From the NCBI RefSeq assembly GCF_000526215.1, contig NZ_JAFQ01000004.1, forward strand, positions 1,302,001 through 1,366,000: a stretch of DNA of 64,000 bases. Direction: 5' to 3'. This document shows, piece after piece, positions 60,828 to 64,000 of this stretch. Each line of letters opens with the position of its first letter. Positions within the stretch are counted from its first letter, which is position 1. Origin of the DNA: Nocardia sp. BMG51109. GTDB taxonomy: Bacteria > Actinomycetota > Actinomycetes > Mycobacteriales > Mycobacteriaceae. The notes under the pieces were generated by a model. It did not search any database, was not told where the DNA came from, and saw only the letters and a list, made by a program, of their open reading frames with translations. The position numbers and the translations under genes are program-made.

Positions 60828-61613
60828 TTACGGCTTGCGGCCTACCGCCGCGTAACCCGGGACCTTCGCGTCCATGGACTTCGGCGGGTCGATCGGGGCC
60901 CGCCAGCGGTGGATCGGCACGACTCCGGGCTCGAGCAGTTCCATGCCGTCGAAGAAGCGGGCGATCTCGTCCCGGTTGCGGGGATGGCAGTAGAGTCCGC
61001 GTTCCTCGTACACCTTGACCGTCGCCGCGATCCCCTCCGGGTCGAAGTCGGCGGTCAGATGGCTCATGGCCACATACGAACCCGAGGGCAGCGCGTTCAC
61101 CAGGGTCGCGGTGACCTCGTAGGCGCCGGGGACGAAGTGCAACAGGCCGATCAGCGACAGGGCGATCGGCTCGGTGAAATCCAGGGTCTCGCGGGCGGCG
61201 TCGAGGATCTCCTGCGGCTCGGTCGCGTCGGCGTGGATGTAGTCGGTGCGGCCCTCGGGAGTACCGACCATGAGGGCCCGGGCATGCGCGAGCACCATCG
61301 GGTCGTTGTCCACGTACACGATTCGCGCATCCGGGGCCTGCTCCTGGGCGACCTGATGCAGGTTCGGCTCGGTCGGGATGCCGGTGCCGATGTCGAGGAA
61401 CTGGCGCACGCCGATCTCGCCGGCGAGGTGGCGCGTCGCGCGGTGGATGAAACCGCGGTTCTCCTGCGCCGCGAGCCGCACCTCGGGCAGCGCCTGCAAC
61501 ACCTTCTCGGCGGCCTCGGCATCGGCCTGGTAGTGATCCTTGCCGCCGAGGTAGTAGTCGTACATGCGCGCGATGTGCGGCTCGTGCGGATTCAGGTCGG
61601 TCGTCCGATCCAT
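60828..61613 (-). CDS. DUF574 family SAM-dependent methyltransferase
   Basis: 261 residues from the ATG ending at 61613, which starts the family sequence (NPHEPHIARMYDYYLGGKDHYQADAEAAEK). Other blocks are FLDIGTGIPTEPNLHQVAQ (SAM motif, near 92), VYVDNDPMVLAHARALM near 120 and a LIGLLHFVPG segment near 180. DUF574 methyltransferases are abundant paralogues in actinomycetes with unknown acceptor. A 79-bp gap separates it from the transporter genes; the 155 bp downstream hold no gene. Confidence 0.92.
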   Translation of the reverse strand: MDRTTDLNPHEPHIARMYDYYLGGKDHYQADAEAAEKVLQALPEVRLAAQENRGFIHRATRHLAGEIGVRQFLDIGTGIPTEPNLHQVAQEQAPDARIVYVDNDPMVLAHARALMVGTPEGRTDYIHADATEPQEILDAARETLDFTEPIALSLIGLLHFVPGAYEVTATLVNALPSGSYVAMSHLTADFDPEGIAATVKVYEERGLYCHPRNRDEIARFFDGMELLEPGVVPIHRWRAPIDPPKSMDAKVPGYAAVGRKP

Positions 61614-61692
61614 AACGATCAATTTACAAGATCTACAACAGTTTTCCGTACCAGGACGTCCGTACAACGCTATCGCGGCGAATACGCCGGGA

Positions 61693-62679
61693 CTATTCGA
61701 TCAGCTTCTCGCTCTTCAACCAGTCGTAGGCCACGTCGGAGGGATCCTCGCCGTCGATGTCGACGCGGCCGTTGAGATCCTGCATCAGGTCGTCGGTCAG
61801 GTGTTCGGAGATCGTGCCGATCAGCTCCCGCAGCCGCGGGTACCGATCGATGATCTCGGCGCGCACGACCGCGGTGCCGCTGTAGGGCAGGAAGAATTTC
61901 CTGTCGTCGTCGAGGACGACCAGCTTCAGATTCTTGACCCGGCCGTCGGTGGTGTAGATCATCCCGAAATTGCACGGGGAACCCTTGGCCGTCGCCGTGT
62001 AGACCACGCCCGCGTCCATTCGCGTGACATTCCCGGCCGGCACGCCGTTCGGAGCGTTGTAGGGGATCCCGTACTTCTCCAGCATCGGAATGAAACCGTC
62101 GGAGCGACTGAAGAATTCGTCGTCGACGCAGAACGTCCGATCGGCGACCGGAAGCGCGGCCACATCCGACAGCGACTTCACCTTCAGCCGTTCGGCGGTC
62201 GGTGTGGAGGCGCCGAACGCGTAGGTGTCGTTGAAGTTGGCCGGCGGCAACCACTCCAGGTTGTGGTCGCGCTTCTCCACGTCGTGCACGCGCTGCCAGA
62301 GTTCGTGCGGATCGGCGATGGTCTCGGTCTGCTCGTGGTAGTTGACCCACCCGGTGCCGGTGTACTCCCAGAGGATGTCGGCATCGCCGTTCAACTGGGC
62401 CTGGCGCGACGACGCGGAACCCGGCGCTCCGGTCATGTCCCGGACGTCGGCGCCCGCCGCGGCCAGGTAGGTCGCGGTGATCTTGCCCAGCAGCACGCCC
62501 TCGGTGAAGCTCTTCGAGGTGACAACCAGTTTCGCGCCGTCCAGCGGCTTCGCGCCGCCCGGCAGGTTCGCCTCCTGAAACGTCCCCGACGAACTCACCA
62601 GACCGCATCCGGTGAGCATCGACATCGTCACCGCGAGCGCGGACAGCGCGGTGACCAATCGGGTTCGGGACCGGCTCAT
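61693..62679 (-). CDS. Osmoprotectant-type ABC transporter binding lipoprotein
   Basis: 328 residues. Lipoprotein signal with lipobox near Cys25 (SMLTGC). Family features: LVVTSKSFTEGVLLGKITATYLAAAG near 50-76, LNGDADILWEYTGTGW near 97-112 and NVTRMDAGVVYTATAKG further on, typical of OpuAC/OpuCC-like proteins that bind glycine betaine, choline or proline betaine. Last gene of the operon, ATGA-coupled to the permease. Confidence 0.9.
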   Translation of the reverse strand: MSRSRTRLVTALSALAVTMSMLTGCGLVSSSGTFQEANLPGGAKPLDGAKLVVTSKSFTEGVLLGKITATYLAAAGADVRDMTGAPGSASSRQAQLNGDADILWEYTGTGWVNYHEQTETIADPHELWQRVHDVEKRDHNLEWLPPANFNDTYAFGASTPTAERLKVKSLSDVAALPVADRTFCVDDEFFSRSDGFIPMLEKYGIPYNAPNGVPAGNVTRMDAGVVYTATAKGSPCNFGMIYTTDGRVKNLKLVVLDDDRKFFLPYSGTAVVRAEIIDRYPRLRELIGTISEHLTDDLMQDLNGRVDIDGEDPSDVAYDWLKSEKLIE

Positions 62680-63413
62680 GAGATACCTCGCGGGGTCGCG
62701 GCCAGTTCGACGAGCCTGCCGAGCCAGTCGATGATCAGCGCCAGCAGTCCGACGAGGATGGCGCCGGAGATCAGCAGCTTGGGCAGGAACAGGGTGACGC
62801 CGGTGGTGATCAGGGTGCCGAGGCTGGTCGCGCCGATGAAGGTGCTCAGCGTCGCGGTGCCGACCAGGATGACCAGCGCGGTGCGCACACCGTTGAGGAT
62901 CACCGGCACGGCCAGCGGCAGCTCCACCTGCACCAGCGTCCGGGTGCCCGAGAAGCCGATGCCGCGCGACGCCTCGATCGTGCGCTGATCCACCTGCCGC
63001 AGCCCGACGATCGTGTTCTGCAGGATCGGCAGCACGGCGTAGACGACCAGACCGACGATCGCCGTGCGGAATCCGGTGCCCAGCCAGAAGGTGAACAGGA
63101 CCAGCAGGCCGACGGCGGGCGCGGCCTGACCGATATTGGCGATATTGACCGCGATCGGCTCGAACCGCTTCAGCCCCGGCCGGGTCAGCGCGATGCCCAG
63201 CGGAATCGCGACGATCACCACGATCAGCGTGGCCAGCACGGTCAGCTTGATGTGCTCGAGGATCGTGGTCTGCAAGTTGTCCCAGCCCAGGGACGCCTTC
63301 TCCGTCGTGGTCAGGGTCGTCGAGCGGTACCAGATCACGTATCCGATGCCGAGGACGAGGATGACCAGCGGTTCGAACCAGACGTCCAGCGGCAGGCGGC
63401 GCAGCCGATTCAT
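62676..63413 (-). CDS. Osmoprotectant-type ABC transporter permease
   Basis: 245 residues with about six membrane segments. The binding-protein-dependent transport signature is visible as VDQRTIEASRGIGFSGTRTLVQVELPLAVPVILNGVRTA near 142-180 (EAA loop), with LVVYAVLPILQNTIVGL before it. It forms the channel for the betaine-type substrate. Overlaps the ATPase gene by 4 bp and the binding-protein gene by 4 bp. Confidence 0.92.
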   Translation of the reverse strand: MNRLRRLPLDVWFEPLVILVLGIGYVIWYRSTTLTTTEKASLGWDNLQTTILEHIKLTVLATLIVVIVAIPLGIALTRPGLKRFEPIAVNIANIGQAAPAVGLLVLFTFWLGTGFRTAIVGLVVYAVLPILQNTIVGLRQVDQRTIEASRGIGFSGTRTLVQVELPLAVPVILNGVRTALVILVGTATLSTFIGATSLGTLITTGVTLFLPKLLISGAILVGLLALIIDWLGRLVELAATPRGIS

Positions 63414-64000
63414 GACTGCCCGGCCGATCCGCGTTCCTCGCCGCCGGCGACCGCCGGGGACTCGTCACCGGCGGCGACCACCGGGGACTCGTCACCGGCA
63501 GCGACCACCGGGGACTCGTCACCGGCAGCGACCACCGAGGGCTCGTCACCGGCGGCGACCACCGGGGGCTCGTCATCGGCGGCGACCACGGGGGTCGGTG
63601 CCGGATCGGATCCGTCCACGTACGTCTCGTACGACAGATCCGCCTCCTCGGGCCGCGCGTCGGCGAGCTTGGTCTGAATCAGATCCGTCACCGCGCCGAT
63701 GCTGAGCGAGCCGATCACCGCGCCGCGGCCGTCGGTGACCAGCGTCGCCCCCTGACTGGCCGCCAACATGGCGTCGAGCGCGTCGTTGAGAGTCGAGGAG
63801 CGTGCCACGACGGGCAGCCGCCGATCGAGATAGTCGGAGACCTCCGGTTTGGTCCCCAGTTCCTCGATCGTGGGCCAGGACCGCGGCCGCCCGGCCTGGT
63901 CGACGACGACCACCCAGGTGTGCCCGGCGGCCTGCGCGCGGTCGATCACCCCCTGCGCCGGCTCGCCGACCCGGGCCGTGACCACCTTGTCGTGCTCGAC
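63410..64000 (-). CDS. Osmoprotectant-type ABC ATP-binding protein with CBS domains, 5' end outside window
   Basis: The C-terminal 196 residues are visible; the Walker motifs lie beyond the right edge. CBS-domain sequence is seen: TWVVVVDQAGRPRSWPT, then RLPVVARSSTLNDALDAMLAASQGATLVTDGRGAVIGSL, as in OpuAA/OpuCA, where CBS domains sense ionic strength. After them an unusual tail contains six copies of a nine-residue repeat (VVAAGDESP type) encoded by 63441-63595. The gene is coupled by ATGA to the permease. Confidence 0.85.
   Translation of the reverse strand, partial: VEHDKVVTARVGEPAQGVIDRAQAAGHTWVVVVDQAGRPRSWPTIEELGTKPEVSDYLDRRLPVVARSSTLNDALDAMLAASQGATLVTDGRGAVIGSLSIGAVTDLIQTKLADARPEEADLSYETYVDGSDPAPTPVVAADDEPPVVAAGDEPSVVAAGDESPVVAAGDESPVVAAGDESPAVAGGEERGSAGQS
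63441..63595. repeat. 27-bp tandem repeat, about 5.7 copies, in the ABC ATPase tail
   Basis: Units at 63441, 63468, 63495, 63522 and 63549 (27 bp each) and a partial sixth from 63576 share CCGGCGGCGACCACCGGGGA plus CTCGTCA. They encode a nine-residue unit on the minus strand. The core GTCACCGGCGGCGAC matches 13 of 15 bases of the repeat core in the GT2 gene (ATCACCGACGGCGAC). Confidence 0.92.

Noticed and set aside
63441..63595. Regular repeats considered as a CRISPR array
   Set aside because: Units are directly tandem without spacers and keep a reading frame, so they are a coding minisatellite.
1..64000. tRNA, rRNA, insertion sequences, prophage
   Set aside because: No cloverleaf-like segment, transposase, integrase or terminal inverted repeat was recognised by eye; a tRNAscan or ISfinder search would be decisive.

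Overview
This 64 kb window is high-GC actinobacterial chromosome, most likely from Nocardia or a close mycolic-acid relative. The evidence is XRE/DUF5753 plus DUF397 regulator pairs, DUF2795, DUF1269 and DUF574 proteins, many GTG starts, ATGA/GTGA-coupled operons, and IdeR/DtxR-type iron boxes. I saw no tRNA, rRNA, CRISPR array, transposase or phage gene.

Layout. 1-5214: tail of a PqqD-like protein, a class I lysyl-tRNA synthetase, a DUF397/XRE pair, and five small unknown genes on the other strand. 5476-6949: zinc alcohol dehydrogenase and a DUF2795 protein. 7025-18838: a heptose/glycosyltransferase locus with HldE, GmhA, GmhB, a second RfaE1-like kinase, three GT9 enzymes, two GT4 enzymes, one GT2 enzyme, an SDR and a BON-methyltransferase fusion. 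The genes needed to build ADP-D-glycero-D-manno-heptose are present in an organism expected to lack LPS. 18912-23165: an operon of an ATP-grasp ligase, an HSL-type hydrolase and a CocE/NonD hydrolase. 23278-38960: mixed membrane, transport, regulatory and stress-type genes (DUF389, LapA-like, SulP, GAP, DUF7144-like, TetR with a divergent FAD monooxygenase, AI-2E exporter, a large LuxR/MalT-like regulator, DUF6325, SHOCT, alkyl sulfatase, DUF1269).

39022-57004 is a complete-looking catecholate siderophore locus. EntC, EntB (isochorismatase only), EntA and EntE make and activate 2,3-dihydroxybenzoate. A free-standing aryl carrier protein and a 2,355-residue C-A-T-C-A-T-TE synthetase of DhbF type assemble the peptide. 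An EntS-like exporter, a binding lipoprotein, two FecCD permeases, an ATPase and a siderophore-interacting flavoprotein handle export, uptake and iron release. Iron boxes lie at 41705, 54036 and, more weakly, 57070 and 57100.

57314-64000: a secreted glycine-zipper protein; a Baeyer-Villiger-type flavin monooxygenase coupled to a CofH homologue that has lost the radical-SAM cysteine loop; a DUF574 methyltransferase; and an osmoprotectant-type ABC transporter whose ATPase runs off the window. Two cross-cutting signals stand out: the cysteine-less CofH homologue, and 24-27 bp in-frame tandem repeats of related sequence inserted in three unrelated genes.
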